A stretch of 6,319 nt of DNA. Source: Tissierellia bacterium. Its GTDB lineage: Bacteria; Bacillota; Clostridia; Tissierellales; Tepidimicrobiaceae. Shown here piece by piece: positions 6,043 to 6,319 of this stretch; the first letter of the stretch is position 1, and every line of letters begins with the position of its first letter. The notes beneath the pieces were generated by a model. That model saw nothing but the letters and a program-made list of their open reading frames with translations. It did not search any database and was not told the origin of the DNA. The DNA is taken from positions 1 through 6,319 of the forward strand of contig JAAZMG010000020.1 of NCBI GenBank assembly GCA_012798935.1, in the 5' to 3' direction. A program made the translations under genes and the position numbers.

Positions 6043-6319
6043 ATGCCATCAGCAAATGCAGGAGCAAATCTAGGAGGTTTAATAGTACCAATAGCTTTTC
6101 TAGCTATTTTTTATATATTTGCTATAAGACCTCAAAAGAAAAGACAAAATGAAATTCAAGAAATGAGAGATAGTTTAAGAGTTGGAGACGAGATAATAAC
6201 TATAGGCGGTTTTTATGGAAAGATAACAAAAATTAAAGATGATATAGTTACTATAGAAATGGGCTCCAATAAGACTAAACTTGATGTAACCAGATGGGCT
6301 ATAGGTACTGTAGTAAACA
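6043..6319 (+). CDS. yajC: Preprotein translocase accessory subunit YajC (cut off by window end)
   Basis: YajC is a small single-helix membrane protein that associates with SecDF and the SecYEG translocase. Translating from ATG 6043 gives 92 residues before the window ends, with no stop reached; family members are usually about 85-115, so only a few residues are probably missing. A small-residue N-terminus (MPSANAGANLGG) leads into a membrane helix at about 12-28. This is followed by the family signature IRPQKKR (28-34), a polar helix, and the small beta domain with LRVGDEIITIGGFYGKI (45-61) and VTRWAIGTVV (82-91). The ribosome binding site AAGGAGG is close to consensus. Location just after queA-tgt is typical in many bacteria, and secD/secF often follow, though that lies outside what can be seen here. 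Confidence 0.93.
   Translation, partial: MPSANAGANLGGLIVPIAFLAIFYIFAIRPQKKRQNEIQEMRDSLRVGDEIITIGGFYGKITKIKDDIVTIEMGSNKTKLDVTRWAIGTVVN

Noticed and set aside
1..6319. CTAG appears often, possibly a special motif
   Set aside because: By eye the count is only modestly above what base composition allows, it falls mostly in coding codons such as CTA-GGx, and it shows no regular spacing.

Overview
The window is AT-rich (about one third G+C by eye), densely packed and coded entirely on the + strand. The Shine-Dalgarno sites are strong and AGGAGG-like. The gene order ruvC-ruvA-ruvB, a DUF2905 gene, a SpoIID/LytB-domain gene, queA, tgt, yajC is the chromosomal arrangement I associate with anaerobic Firmicutes (Clostridia/Tissierellia type). 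The SpoIID-family protein suggests an endospore former or a descendant of one. I cannot name a genus from this window.

Region by region: bases 1-63 are a short leader with a possible extended -10 promoter and the ruvC ribosome binding site. Bases 64-2190 encode RuvC, RuvA and RuvB, the Holliday-junction resolvasome. Bases 2201-2410 encode a 69-residue two-helix membrane protein of the DUF2905 family. Bases 2423-3796 encode an exported SpoIID/LytB-domain protein, probably acting on peptidoglycan. Bases 3823-4848 and 4862-5980 encode QueA and Tgt, two enzymes of tRNA queuosine synthesis. After a 62-base AT-rich gap, yajC starts at 6043 and runs off the window's end. From ruvC to tgt the gaps are only 10-26 bases and no terminator is visible, so these seven genes are probably one transcription unit. 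No gene-free stretch exceeds 63 bases.

RuvAB would migrate Holliday junctions and RuvC would cut them. Tgt inserts preQ1 at position 34 of GUN-anticodon tRNAs, and QueA then adds the ribosyl-derived ring to give epoxyqueuosine. YajC is the accessory subunit of the Sec translocase. The DUF2905 protein and the SpoIID-like protein act at the envelope and have no obvious link to the other pathways.

Three start codons matter for annotation. ruvA most likely starts at TTG 574 rather than GTG 565, DUF2905 at ATG 2201 rather than ATG 2153, and tgt at ATG 4862 rather than ATG 4823. I found no mobile element, CRISPR array, RNA gene or broken gene, and no convincing undescribed system. The least explained part is the DUF2905/SpoIID-like pair placed between the ruv and que genes.
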